Assembly: GCA_046728115.1 (NCBI GenBank)
Contig: JBKPDW010000275.1
Location: forward strand, 1 to 34,051
Direction: 5' to 3'
DNA: 34,051 bases
Origin: CAVSWN01 sp046728115
GTDB lineage: Bacteria > Acidobacteriota > Vicinamibacteria > Vicinamibacterales > CAVVIG01
Part shown: positions 8,881-17,314 of the stretch, one piece after another
How the letters are laid out: the number at the start of each line of letters is the position of its first letter
How positions within the stretch are numbered: the stretch's first letter is position 1
The notes under the pieces: model-generated
The model's input: only the letters and a program-made list of their open reading frames with translations
What the model was told of the DNA's origin: nothing
The model's database searches: none
Position numbers and translations under genes: made by a program

Positions 8881-8925
8881 GCTCAAACCACGCCACGATC
8901 ATTTCATCGCCGCGGTCCACGCGTT

Positions 8926-9452
8926 CGCCGACGATGGTGTACCCTTCATCGTTGAGCTTCAACGTGCGGCCGATCACGTAAGGGCGGCGCCGAGCTCGGT
9001 CTTCCAGAATCGATCGCTCAGGATCGCGACGTACTTGCCGCCTGGCGAGTCCTCCTCCAACCGAAAGACGCGTCCGAGCGCCGGCCGGGCGCGAACGATC
9101 TCGAAGAAGCCCGCGCTGAGGGCTCCCGCCTCGATCGCCAGTGCGGTGCCCCTGCCGCTGAGGGCAAACTGCCTGAAGCGGTACATCGCCATGCCCTCGA
9201 ACGACTGCGCATCCCGCAGCCAGTCGTAGAACTTGCCGGGGGAGAGCTCGAAGAGTCGACCGTCCGGGCCCGGCGTCCGGGTGAAGATCCGCACCAGGCG
9301 TTCCGGCTCCTCGAAAGGCAGGGGCGCAGCAGGACCGCGTTCACGATGCTGAAGATCGCGGCGTTGGCACCGATGCCAAGCGCCAGCACGCTGACGACCG
9401 CAACGGCGAACGATGGTGTCCGCGACATCACCCGGAACGCATAACGAAGATC
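8926..9452 (-). pseudogene. ADOP-family permease remnant (N-terminal third), frameshifted and truncated
   Basis: On the minus strand from 9452 the sequence reads DLRYAFRVMSRTPSFAVAVV then LALGIGANAAIFSIVNAVLLRP, the first membrane helix of an ADOP permease. A one-base deletion near 9331-9336 moves the frame to LPFEEPERLVRIFTRTPGPD and on to VAILSDRFWKTELGA. A second shift near 8985 gives VIGRTLKLNDEGYTIVG. These are consecutive parts of the MacB-like periplasmic domain. The prefix domain is absent upstream, and both FtsX domains are missing because the remnant ends near 8926, facing the molybdoenzyme pseudogene. It is clearly non-functional. Confidence 0.85.
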
Positions 9453-9568
9453 GCAAGGACTTAAGATGAGCGCGAGTCTGTCCCGCCCGCCGCCGGGTCG
9501 CGTTTGTCGCCGCGTTTCGCGCGCGCCGCCGAGCGCCTCCAACCTTCGAGGCTTTCCCCCCGTCTAAG

Positions 9569-9585
9569 AGTCTACAAAGCAGACT
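9569..9585 (+). promoter_or_regulatory. GTCTAC dyad before padR gene 2 (likely operator)
   Basis: AGTCTAC AAA GCAGACT is a near-perfect 7-bp inverted repeat with a 3-base centre (one mismatched pair). It ends two bases before ATG 9588, and a further GTCTA lies just upstream (9562-9566). It shares GTCTAC and its position next to the start codon with the box before padR gene 1. An autoregulatory PadR operator, possibly on a leaderless transcript, is inferred. Confidence 0.45.
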
Positions 9586-9587
9586 CC

Positions 9588-9923
9588 ATGCGGTCCGCAG
9601 CCCTTGGCGAATTCGAACACCTCCTGCTCCTGACCGTGCTCCGGCTGGGCGCCGACGCCTACGGCCTCGAAATCGCCAGGGAACTGGCCAGTCGGGCCGG
9701 CCGGCGAATCTCCCGAGGCGCCCTCTACTCGTCCCTGGATCGACTGGAGCAGAAGGGGCTGCTGCGCTGGAGGGAGGCGGACGGCTCACCTCTCCGCGAC
9801 CATCTGCCTCGGCGGCTCTACACGGTGACCGCATCTGGCGTGGCGGCGCTGCGCGAGTCTCGCGAGGTCCTGCGCCGGATGTGGCGCGGCATCGAACCCC
9901 TACTGAAGGATCCGACCACGTGA
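9588..9923 (+). CDS. PadR family transcriptional regulator
   Basis: The product is 111 residues from ATG 9588, chosen because MRSAALGEFEHLLLLTVLRL is the normal PadR beginning and an operator-like dyad lies directly upstream. An in-frame upstream start at 9504 would run through that dyad. The winged helix includes GADAYGLEIARELASRAGR, ISRGALYSSLDRLEQKGLLR and the wing LPRRLYTVTASGVAALRES. The stop overlaps the downstream ADOP start (GTGA), so the two genes form an operon. It belongs to a different PadR subgroup from the regulator at 2307, with a basic RISRGALYSSLDRLEQKGLL recognition region. Repression of its own operon is inferred. Confidence 0.92.
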   Translation: MRSAALGEFEHLLLLTVLRLGADAYGLEIARELASRAGRRISRGALYSSLDRLEQKGLLRWREADGSPLRDHLPRRLYTVTASGVAALRESREVLRRMWRGIEPLLKDPTT

Positions 9924-12688
9924 CGCCACGCACGCCGCCCACGCTGGCGCAATGGCTCCTCAGAATGACGCTCCCCGAGGGCGCGGCCGGCACAACGATC
10001 CTCGGCGATCTGCTCGAAGAGTTTCGCGAACGCACAACGGACGGGCGAAGCGCCGCGCTCTGGTATTGGCGCGAGGCGCTCTCGGTGTCCCTACGTTACC
10101 GCGGCCGCGACCGGCGTCGCGCGCGCAATGATGCGAGGTCCACAATGAGATTCTCAGGGATTTGGCAAAGCATCCTGTCGGACATCCGCTACGCCAGCCG
10201 CACGCTGCGTCAGTCGCCGGCGTTCGTCGCCGTCGCCGTCCTGTCGATCGCACTGGGCGTCGGCGCCAACACGGCGATTTTCACTCTCGTCGATCAGGTG
10301 CTTTTGCGACAGCTTCCGGTAGCGCGACCGCACGAACTGGTCCTCGTCACGGTGCGCGGCACTCAATATGGCAGCGCCTGGGGTGAAGGCAACGAGTTGT
10401 CGTACCCGATGTATGAGGATCTCCGCGATCGCAACGATGTGTTCACCGGAATGTTCTGCCGGTTTGGCATCGCGCTGAGTCTCAGCGCGGCCGACCGCAC
10501 CGAACGCGTCGCCAGCGAGTTGGTGTCGGGTACCTATTTCCCAACCCTGGGTATCACCGCAGCCCGCGGCCGTGTGATCGCGCCTGACGACGACACCGCC
10601 GCCAATCCGCAGCCGATCGTCGTGCTCAGCCACGCCTACTGGACCAGCCGGTTTGCCGCCGATCCAGCGGTCGTCGGCAGAACGCTACTCGCCAACAACA
10701 ACCGCCTCACCGTCATTGGCGTGGCGCAGCCTGCCTTCCACGGCACCAATCTCGGCAACGCGACGCAGGTGTTCCTGCCGATGCGGCTCGCGCCGTCCGT
10801 CATAGGCGGGCCGTTGACGACCGCCCTCGAGGACCGCCGCATGCGGTGGCTGAACGTGTTCGGCCGGCTGCGGCCTGGCCTCACGGCTACACAGGCGCAA
10901 GCGTCACTACAACCGTTTTACTCGTCACGACTGGCATACGAAGAGCGCGAGCCCGCGTTCGCCCGGGCGTCGGCGACAGTCCGATCGAAGTTCCTGCAAG
11001 GCACCCTCGTTGTCCGGCCTGCGGGTGAAGGCAAATCAGACCTGCGGCGTCAGTTGGCCACTCCCCTGTGGGCGCTGATGGGCATCGTCGGCATGGTGCT
11101 GCTGATCGCGTGCGCGAATGTCGCCAACCTGCTGCTGGCGCGCGCGACGACGCGCCAGCGCGAGGTGGCCATCCGGCTGGCAATTGGAGCGAGCCGGCGC
11201 CGCATCGTGCAGCAGCTGTTGATCGAGAGTGTCCTGCTTGCGCTCGTGGGCGGAGCGGCCGGACTCGCGTTTGCGGGCTGGGGCTCCCGACTGTTGCTTG
11301 GCTTCTTCGTGAATGCCGACCGGATCCTCACCGTATCAACGTCGCCGGACGGCCGCATCCTCGCGTTTACGCTCGCCGTATCTGCCGTCACCGGCGTACT
11401 GTTCGGTCTGGCGCCGGCGTGGCAGAGCGCCGCGCCTGTGATCTCGCGGACACTGCAGAGCGAGGCCGCGAGCGCCGGCGGTGGTCGTGGCCGGCTGCGC
11501 CGCGCGCTGGTCGTCTCTCAGGTGGCGTTATCGCTCGTGCTGTTGATCGGCGCGGGACTCTTCATTCGCACGCTGCACAACCTGGTCACGGCGGATGCCG
11601 GCTTCGACACCGCGCACATCCTGTCGTTCACCGTGGATCCGGGCGAGAACGGGTACGACGCGGCCCGCGCGAAGCAGTTCGTGAAGAGCATGGTGGAGCG
11701 GCTTCAGTCGTCGCCCGGCGTGGTGGCCGCGGGCGCCGCCACACACGGCCTGCTCGAAGGCGGATCGTGGAACACGGCCATGACGATCGAGGGCCGTCCG
11801 GCGGATTCCGGGCAACGGCGTCTCACGCTGAACAACATGATCACCCCCGGCTACTTCAACGCCATGAGCATGCGCCTCGTGAGCGGCCGCGCGTTCGACG
11901 ACCGAGACGAGCGACTGACGGCAGCGCCCCGCGGCAACAACGCGTTCCGGGTGGCGATCGCAAACGAGGCGTTCGTGAAGCAGTACCTCGAGGGCGAGTC
12001 GGCCATCGGCCGCCACGTCGGCTTCGGCAACGATCCAGGCACGCCCATGCCGATCGAGATCGTGGGCGTCGTCAGCGATGCGAAGTACACGAGCGTCCGC
12101 GACGAGATCCGGCCTCAGTTGTTTTTCCCGGCATTCGAGAGCGACCCTCGAAACTTCATCGTATTCCTGAGGACAAACGCCGAGCCCGCGGCCATGGTGC
12201 CCACCGCGCGCGCTGTCGTTCACGATCTGGATCCCATCCTGCCGCTGCACGACGTCCACACGCTCGAACAAAAGCTCGATCAATCGCTGGCCAATGAACG
12301 GCTCCTCGCCACCCTGTCGGCGATCTTCGGCCTGCTGGCGACCCTGCTGGCGATGGTTGGGCTCTACGGTGTCGTGGCGTACATGGTGACGAAACGGACG
12401 CGCGAGATCGGGATCCGCATGGCCATCGGCGCGCTTGCGCGTGACGTCGCGTGGCTTATTCTGCGTGACGTTGTGTGGATCGTCGCGGCAGGCATCGCAC
12501 TCGCCCTCCCCCTCGCATGGGCGTCAATGCGGCTCGTGCAGGGCCAGCTGTACGGTGTCACGCCGATCGATCCAACGGCGATCGCGGCAGCCGTCAGCGT
12601 GTTGCTGATCGTGGCAACGATCGCCGGCCTCATCCCAGCGCGGCGCGCCGCGCGGATGAATCCGACGACGGCCCTTCGGCATGATTAG
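9920..12688 (+). CDS. ADOP-family duplicated FtsX/MacB-like permease (prefix type 2)
   Basis: The start is GTG 9920, overlapping the padR stop; the product is 922 residues. The N-terminus reads PPTLAQWLLRMTLPEG then ILGDLLEEFRERTTDGRSAA, the 'permease prefix domain 2' type that differs from the first ADOP in this window. A first membrane helix (AVLSIALGVGANTAIFTLVD) lies at about 101-126, followed by a MacB-like periplasmic domain. FtsX domain 1 is at about 382-475 (ACANVANLLLARATTRQREV). A second periplasmic domain and FtsX domain 2 (about 798-922) follow, ending LIPARRAARMNPTTALRHD. There is no ATPase nearby, as is usual for ADOP. The biochemical role of the family is unknown. The intact frame and tidy overlap indicate a functional gene. 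Confidence 0.93.
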   Translation: MTPRTPPTLAQWLLRMTLPEGAAGTTILGDLLEEFRERTTDGRSAALWYWREALSVSLRYRGRDRRRARNDARSTMRFSGIWQSILSDIRYASRTLRQSPAFVAVAVLSIALGVGANTAIFTLVDQVLLRQLPVARPHELVLVTVRGTQYGSAWGEGNELSYPMYEDLRDRNDVFTGMFCRFGIALSLSAADRTERVASELVSGTYFPTLGITAARGRVIAPDDDTAANPQPIVVLSHAYWTSRFAADPAVVGRTLLANNNRLTVIGVAQPAFHGTNLGNATQVFLPMRLAPSVIGGPLTTALEDRRMRWLNVFGRLRPGLTATQAQASLQPFYSSRLAYEEREPAFARASATVRSKFLQGTLVVRPAGEGKSDLRRQLATPLWALMGIVGMVLLIACANVANLLLARATTRQREVAIRLAIGASRRRIVQQLLIESVLLALVGGAAGLAFAGWGSRLLLGFFVNADRILTVSTSPDGRILAFTLAVSAVTGVLFGLAPAWQSAAPVISRTLQSEAASAGGGRGRLRRALVVSQVALSLVLLIGAGLFIRTLHNLVTADAGFDTAHILSFTVDPGENGYDAARAKQFVKSMVERLQSSPGVVAAGAATHGLLEGGSWNTAMTIEGRPADSGQRRLTLNNMITPGYFNAMSMRLVSGRAFDDRDERLTAAPRGNNAFRVAIANEAFVKQYLEGESAIGRHVGFGNDPGTPMPIEIVGVVSDAKYTSVRDEIRPQLFFPAFESDPRNFIVFLRTNAEPAAMVPTARAVVHDLDPILPLHDVHTLEQKLDQSLANERLLATLSAIFGLLATLLAMVGLYGVVAYMVTKRTREIGIRMAIGALARDVAWLILRDVVWIVAAGIALALPLAWASMRLVQGQLYGVTPIDPTAIAAAVSVLLIVATIAGLIPARRAARMNPTTALRHD

Positions 12689-12729
12689 GTGGGATCTCAG
12701 GGCCCGGACGTGAGGTCGAGATACGCCGG

Positions 12730-14301
12730 TCACCGCAGGCTCTGTTTGTCGGACTGACTCGCCACGCACGTGAAATTCGCCGCATCGTCGATGCTGCCCG
12801 AACCCTTCCAGTGCGCGACCTGCCCGTACGGGCACAGCGGACGGGTCCGATCGGTCGTCCCGCTCGTTTCGTACGACGCAATGATCTGCTTCGGTGCCGT
12901 GCCCGTCTTCAGCCACTCGTCGATCGCCGCAACCTTGTCGAATACGAACGGTCCCGGACCGCCGCTGCAATGGTTCATCCCGGGCACCATGTACAGCTGA
13001 ATCGACTTGGCCACGACTGGTGGCCCCATCGTCTTCACGACGTCGTTGAAGAACCTGACCGTGTTCTGCGCGGGCACCTGCGGATCCTGCCAGCCGTGAT
13101 ACAGCATTAGCTTGCCGCCATGGTTAAAGTACGCCTGCAGGTTCGGATCGGTCAGGCTCAGGATTCCTTCGTCGGCTCTGAGACCTCGATCGATGTCAGT
13201 CGCCGGGTTGAATTGCCGGACCGTCCAGTTCGGAGTCTTGAAGACGACGTACTTGAACGCCTCGAACGCGGTGTCGACCGGCTGCGTACCGGCGAGCGTG
13301 CTCCAGCCCAACTCGGTGCCGGGCTGCAGCAGCGGCGACGAGTAGACCTCGCCGCTCGCCTTCTTCAGCGGCGAATAGAGGAGTCGCACGGTCTCGACCT
13401 GCGCCGGCGTCAGGCACGACGGAGCGTCGCCGTTCTTGCACTCCAGCACGCTCGGATCGAAGTTGCACTGCAGCGGATCGTCGATGACGCTGTCCTTCAC
13501 CCCGTCGAGCGCGTCGCAGGCCCGCAGCACGGCATCGTGCACCATCGCGTACTTTTCGGGCGGGACCCGGCTGTCGGGAGTGCGCTGAGCGGCCGCGTTG
13601 AGCGCGACGCGTGCGGTGTGGATAACCATGTTGTAGAGCGCCGGCGCGCCCGCGATGATCCCGTCGTAATCGTTTGGAAAGCGATCCGCTTCAGTAACGG
13701 CCTGCCGGCCGCCTTGCGAGCAGCCATTGAAGATCGAGACGCTGGGAGCACGTCCGTAGAAGGCGCTGACGATCGACTTGCCCTGCACCGTCATCTCGTG
13801 CACGGACCGGTAGCCCATGTCGATCAACTTCTCCGGATGGCCGACGGCGAATGCCGCGGTGTTGCCGACGTGGCCGGTATCGGTGCTCGCGCCGGCATAG
13901 CCGGCTCTCACCGCGCGTGCGAGGCCCGCATAATCGATCGTGCCGGCCCAGCCGCCGTTCCCGACCCCCTGGAATCTGCCGTTCCAGGCCGAGACGGGCA
14001 GCCAGACTTCGACTCCGATATTCGAATCTTTCGACGGCTTGAGCGTCGCCGAGACGCGGCAGAACGCCGGCACAGACTTGTAGGTGTCGGGAACGGCCGG
14101 TTGCGCATGGACCTTCGGGTTCTGGCTTCCGGGCGGAGAAGGAGGGGGAGGAACAAAAGTGCCGGCAGGCACGAGCGTTGCGGAAGTAATGGTCGTATTC
14201 GGCAGCGCCAGCTTCGCGAGATCCTCGCATGATGCCGCGTGCGCAGGCGGCGCACACAAAAGTGCGAGACCGATGGCGATTCCAAACACGACGCGCGTCA
14301 T
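12730..14301 (-). CDS. Tannase/feruloyl esterase family alpha/beta hydrolase, exported
   Basis: The product is 523 residues with a Sec signal peptide (about 1-22, ...CAPPAHA). It has the family's catalytic set: nucleophile Ser195 in FNGCSQGGRQ, Asp406 in YHGWQDPQVP and His444 in GMNHCSGGPG. Cys194 next to the serine and Cys445 next to the histidine form the CS-D-HC arrangement of fungal-type tannases and feruloyl esterases, where a disulfide brings the triad together. Other cysteine pairs fit an exported, disulfide-bonded enzyme. The expected reaction is hydrolysis of ester bonds of gallic or hydroxycinnamic acids from plant material in the periplasm or outside the cell; the exact substrate is unknown. 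It is divergent from the molybdenum hydroxylase genes. Length is normal for the family. Confidence 0.9.
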   Translation of the reverse strand: MTRVVFGIAIGLALLCAPPAHAASCEDLAKLALPNTTITSATLVPAGTFVPPPPSPPGSQNPKVHAQPAVPDTYKSVPAFCRVSATLKPSKDSNIGVEVWLPVSAWNGRFQGVGNGGWAGTIDYAGLARAVRAGYAGASTDTGHVGNTAAFAVGHPEKLIDMGYRSVHEMTVQGKSIVSAFYGRAPSVSIFNGCSQGGRQAVTEADRFPNDYDGIIAGAPALYNMVIHTARVALNAAAQRTPDSRVPPEKYAMVHDAVLRACDALDGVKDSVIDDPLQCNFDPSVLECKNGDAPSCLTPAQVETVRLLYSPLKKASGEVYSSPLLQPGTELGWSTLAGTQPVDTAFEAFKYVVFKTPNWTVRQFNPATDIDRGLRADEGILSLTDPNLQAYFNHGGKLMLYHGWQDPQVPAQNTVRFFNDVVKTMGPPVVAKSIQLYMVPGMNHCSGGPGPFVFDKVAAIDEWLKTGTAPKQIIASYETSGTTDRTRPLCPYGQVAHWKGSGSIDDAANFTCVASQSDKQSLR

Positions 14302-14437
14302 TGAGTGTCTCCGCTGGAGGGGGCTGAACGTCCATTATCGACCACCACACCCCTTCGAGGCAAGTGGGCGACGCGCTAACTCGGCGGTTCGTGACATGCG
14401 GATGCATCAACTCGAGCGATTGCCCTGACGAGCGCGC

Positions 14438-14443
14438 TAGAAT
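14438..14443 (+). promoter_or_regulatory. Possible -10 element for the molybdenum hydroxylase unit
   Basis: TAGAAT (14438-14443), in context GCTAGAAT, lies eight bases before ATG 14452. Transcription starting about seven bases downstream would begin at or next to the start codon, giving a leaderless mRNA. That fits the lack of a clear Shine-Dalgarno sequence. No convincing -35 hexamer is seen. The 150-base gap is shared with the divergent tannase gene. Confidence 0.35.
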
Positions 14444-14451
14444 TCCACCTC

Positions 14452-14931
14452 ATGAGCACCATCACATTAACGGTCAACGGAGCCGCGCACACGGTGGACG
14501 TCGAGCCGTCGACGCCGCTGCTGTACATCCTGCGCAACGATCTCGGACTGCATAGCCCGCACTTTGGCTGCGGCCTTGGCCAATGCGGCGCGTGCGCCGT
14601 GATCATCAACGGCGTGGCGACGCGTTCCTGTGTGACGCCGGTGTCCGGCGTCCGGGGCGAGGTCACCACGCTCGAAGGGCTGGCGCCGAAGGGCACGCTG
14701 CATCCGGTCCAGCAGGCATGGATCGATGAGCAGGTCCCGGCATGCGGCTTCTGCCAGAACGGGCAGATCATGACGGCCAAGGCGCTGCTCGATCGGAATC
14801 AGAACCCAACCGACGCACAGATCCGCGAGGAGATGAATCGCAACCTGTGCCGATGTATGACGTACTACCGCATCCAGCTCGCCATCAAGCGCGCTGCGAA
14901 GATGTTGTCGCGGAAGGAGGTGGCTGCATGA
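14452..14931 (+). CDS. [2Fe-2S] subunit of xanthine dehydrogenase-family molybdenum hydroxylase (IorA-like)
   Basis: The product is 159 residues, the usual length of the small subunit. The plant-ferredoxin-type cluster is bound by Cys40, 45, 48 and 60 (CGLGQCGAC...C). The second cluster in the helical C-terminal domain uses Cys98, 101, 133 and 135 (CGFCQNGQ...NLCRCMTY). These clusters carry electrons from the molybdenum site to an external acceptor. The stop overlaps the next gene's start (ATGA), indicating coupling to the molybdopterin subunit. No FAD-binding middle subunit is present, so the enzyme resembles two-subunit IorAB-type dehydrogenases rather than three-subunit CoxLMS types. The substrate, probably an N-heterocycle or aldehyde, cannot be deduced. 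Confidence 0.95.
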   Translation: MSTITLTVNGAAHTVDVEPSTPLLYILRNDLGLHSPHFGCGLGQCGACAVIINGVATRSCVTPVSGVRGEVTTLEGLAPKGTLHPVQQAWIDEQVPACGFCQNGQIMTAKALLDRNQNPTDAQIREEMNRNLCRCMTYYRIQLAIKRAAKMLSRKEVAA

Positions 14932-17312
14932 CCGCCTTCACGAAGGTTCCCAGACACGTCGAAGACGCGCTCGAGAGCTCGTCGCGCCGAGACTTCCTCA
15001 GAACGTCGGGCATGCTCGTCGTGAGTTTCGGCGTCACGTCAATCGCCGGCGTCGATGCGCTGGGCGCCATGGCGGGCAGACAGGCCGCCGCTGAACAGGC
15101 CGCCGGTCCATACCCCGATCCGGACTTCAGACAACTCGACTCGTGGATCGTCATCCATCAGGACAACACCGCGACGTTTTACGTCGGCAAGACCGACTGC
15201 GGCCAGGGCACCGGAACGGCGTTCCGTCAGATGATGTCCGACGAGCTCGACATCGCGTACGACAAAACGACCTGCATCATGGGCAGCACGGACGTGACCG
15301 TCGACCAGGGCGGGTCGGGCGGATCAGACGCCATTCAGGTGGACGGCTGGCCGATGCGCCGTGTCGCCGCCGAAGCGCGGCGCGTGCTGCTGGAGATGGC
15401 GTCGACAAAATTCGCCGTGCCCGTCGATCAACTCGGGGTGAGCGCAGGCATCATCACGGTGAAAAGCGATCCGTCCAAGAAGATCAGCTATGGAGAATTG
15501 ATCGGAGATCGGCGGTTCAACGTCGCGTTGACCGGCAGGAACATCGACGCGACGACGGGTGTCGCGAAGGTGAAGGCGGTGCAGGACCTCAAGATGGTCG
15601 GCCAGTCGCCGCAGCGCTACGACATCCCCGCGAAAGTCGACGGTTCGCTGCAGTGGGCCGTGGACGCGAAAGCACCAGGCATGGTGCACGCGCGCAACGT
15701 GCGGCCCCCGGTCGCGGGCGCCAAACTGATGGGCATCGACGAGTCGTCGGTGAAGAGCATCCCGGGGTTCATCAAGGTGGTAAGCAAGGGCAACTACGTC
15801 GCTGTGGTGTGCGAGCGCGAGGAGCAGGCGATCAGGGCCACCCGGCAACTCAAAGTGAACTGGCAGAAACCCTCGGCGCCGCCGTTTCCCACGTCCGACA
15901 AGCTGTTCGAGTACATGCGCGGCGTGAGCCCTACCTCCACTGGCAGACCGAACGTTGTCGGCGATCCCGAGACAGCGATTGCTGGGGCGGTAAAGGTTAT
16001 CGAAGCCGATTACGAGTTCCCGTTCCAGGGTCACACGGCGCTCGCGCCGGCGCATGCAATGGCCGACCCATCGAACGGCCAGATGACGATCTACTCGAAC
16101 GACATGAAGTCGTACGGCCTGCGAACCGGCGTCGCGCAGTTTCTCCAGATGCCGCGCGACCGGGTCCGCGTTGTCTGGTTGGAAGGGCCGCAGGGGTATG
16201 GTCGCACGGCGGCCGACGATGCCGGGTTCGAGGCAGCGCTTCTGGCGAAGGAGATCGGCCGCCCCGTACGCGTGCAGTGGATGCGAGACGAGGAAACGGC
16301 GTGGGACACGAAGGGTCCCGCCTTCGTGGTGAAGATGCGCGGGGGCCTGGATGCACAAGGCAACGTGGTCGGGTTGGAGTACGAAGCGCGCTCCGCGGAC
16401 TACAACCACGTCGGCTACAACGAACCGGACACGGTGCTGATCGCGCAACTGATGGGCACGCGCCGCGCGACGCCCGCCAGCGGCAGCGCGGCGCTGATGT
16501 CCGACATGTATGCGATTCCCAACCGGCGCATGACCGGGCAGGTGGTGTCGCTGCCGCTCGTGTGGGAAACGCCGCTGCGAACGGGCAACCTGCGCGATCC
16601 CAACGGTCCGCAGTCCACGTTCGCGGCCGAGTCGTTCATCGACGAGCTCGCCGCAGCGGCAAAGGCGGATCCGGTCGAATTCCGCTTGAAGATGCTCAGA
16701 GCGAGCTCGGCAGACGACGAAGGGTTCAGGCGCGCGCGTTCGATCGCCGTGGTCAACGCGGCGGCAAAGGCGTATGGCTGGGACGTGCGGCCGTCGCCAA
16801 TGCCGCGAGGCACCGGACGGATCCTCGCGGGCCGCGGTTTCGCCTACTCGTTCCGGAACCAGACGATCATTGCCGAGATCGCCGAGGTCGAGGTGAATCG
16901 CGACACCGGTCGCGTGTGGGTGAAGCGTCTCGTCTGCGCTCACGATTGCGGTCTGGTGATCAATCCGGAGGCGCTGCGCCGCACCATCGAAGGCGCGATG
17001 CTGCACTCACTGAGCCGCGCGCTTCGCGAGGAGGTCCAGTTCGACGCGGAGAAAGTGACGAGCGTGGACTGGAACTCCAGTCCGACGCTGACGCACGCCG
17101 ACACGCCTGAACGGATCGATGTCGTGCTGGTGAACGGCGATCCGAATCCGAATCGGCCGGATCTGCCCCACTACGGCGCCGGCGAGGCTGCCTGCAAGCC
17201 GATGATCGCGGCGGTTGCCAACGCCATCTACGACGCGACCGGTGTACGGCTCAGGCGAGTGCCGTTCAGAGACGCACGGGTGCGGGCGGCGTTGAGGGCG
17301 GCGAACGTCTGA
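14928..17312 (+). CDS. Molybdopterin-binding subunit of aldehyde/isoquinoline oxidoreductase (IorB-like), Tat-exported
   Basis: The start is ATG 14928, overlapping the previous stop, with AAGGAGG just upstream; the product is 794 residues. A twin-arginine motif SRRDFLRTSG precedes a hydrophobic stretch, so the folded complex is probably exported with its cofactor. Family features include GKTDCGQGTGTAFRQMMSDE, the Mo-domain segment GPQGYGRTAADDAGFEAALL, RPVRVQWMRDEE and HYGAGEAACKP. Glu753 in the last matches the catalytic base of this enzyme superfamily. The Fe-S subunit has no signal of its own and would be carried across with this chain. The acceptor is unknown; no cytochrome gene is adjacent. 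The next gene starts two bases after the stop. Confidence 0.93.
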   Translation: MTAFTKVPRHVEDALESSSRRDFLRTSGMLVVSFGVTSIAGVDALGAMAGRQAAAEQAAGPYPDPDFRQLDSWIVIHQDNTATFYVGKTDCGQGTGTAFRQMMSDELDIAYDKTTCIMGSTDVTVDQGGSGGSDAIQVDGWPMRRVAAEARRVLLEMASTKFAVPVDQLGVSAGIITVKSDPSKKISYGELIGDRRFNVALTGRNIDATTGVAKVKAVQDLKMVGQSPQRYDIPAKVDGSLQWAVDAKAPGMVHARNVRPPVAGAKLMGIDESSVKSIPGFIKVVSKGNYVAVVCEREEQAIRATRQLKVNWQKPSAPPFPTSDKLFEYMRGVSPTSTGRPNVVGDPETAIAGAVKVIEADYEFPFQGHTALAPAHAMADPSNGQMTIYSNDMKSYGLRTGVAQFLQMPRDRVRVVWLEGPQGYGRTAADDAGFEAALLAKEIGRPVRVQWMRDEETAWDTKGPAFVVKMRGGLDAQGNVVGLEYEARSADYNHVGYNEPDTVLIAQLMGTRRATPASGSAALMSDMYAIPNRRMTGQVVSLPLVWETPLRTGNLRDPNGPQSTFAAESFIDELAAAAKADPVEFRLKMLRASSADDEGFRRARSIAVVNAAAKAYGWDVRPSPMPRGTGRILAGRGFAYSFRNQTIIAEIAEVEVNRDTGRVWVKRLVCAHDCGLVINPEALRRTIEGAMLHSLSRALREEVQFDAEKVTSVDWNSSPTLTHADTPERIDVVLVNGDPNPNRPDLPHYGAGEAACKPMIAAVANAIYDATGVRLRRVPFRDARVRAALRAANV

Positions 17313-17314
17313 GG

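Noticed and set aside
9504..9587. Earlier in-frame start for padR gene 2
   Set aside because: It would add an arginine-rich extension foreign to PadR proteins and translate the operator-like dyad. ATG 9588 gives the standard N-terminus.
13120..14232. Long open frame opposite the tannase-like gene
   Set aside because: An arginine-rich shadow frame caused by high GC at third positions. The minus-strand protein has a signal peptide and a complete catalytic set.
15324..17006. Long minus-strand open frame opposite the molybdopterin subunit
   Set aside because: Antisense shadow of a clear family member. Its composition is rich in Arg and His, with no domain.
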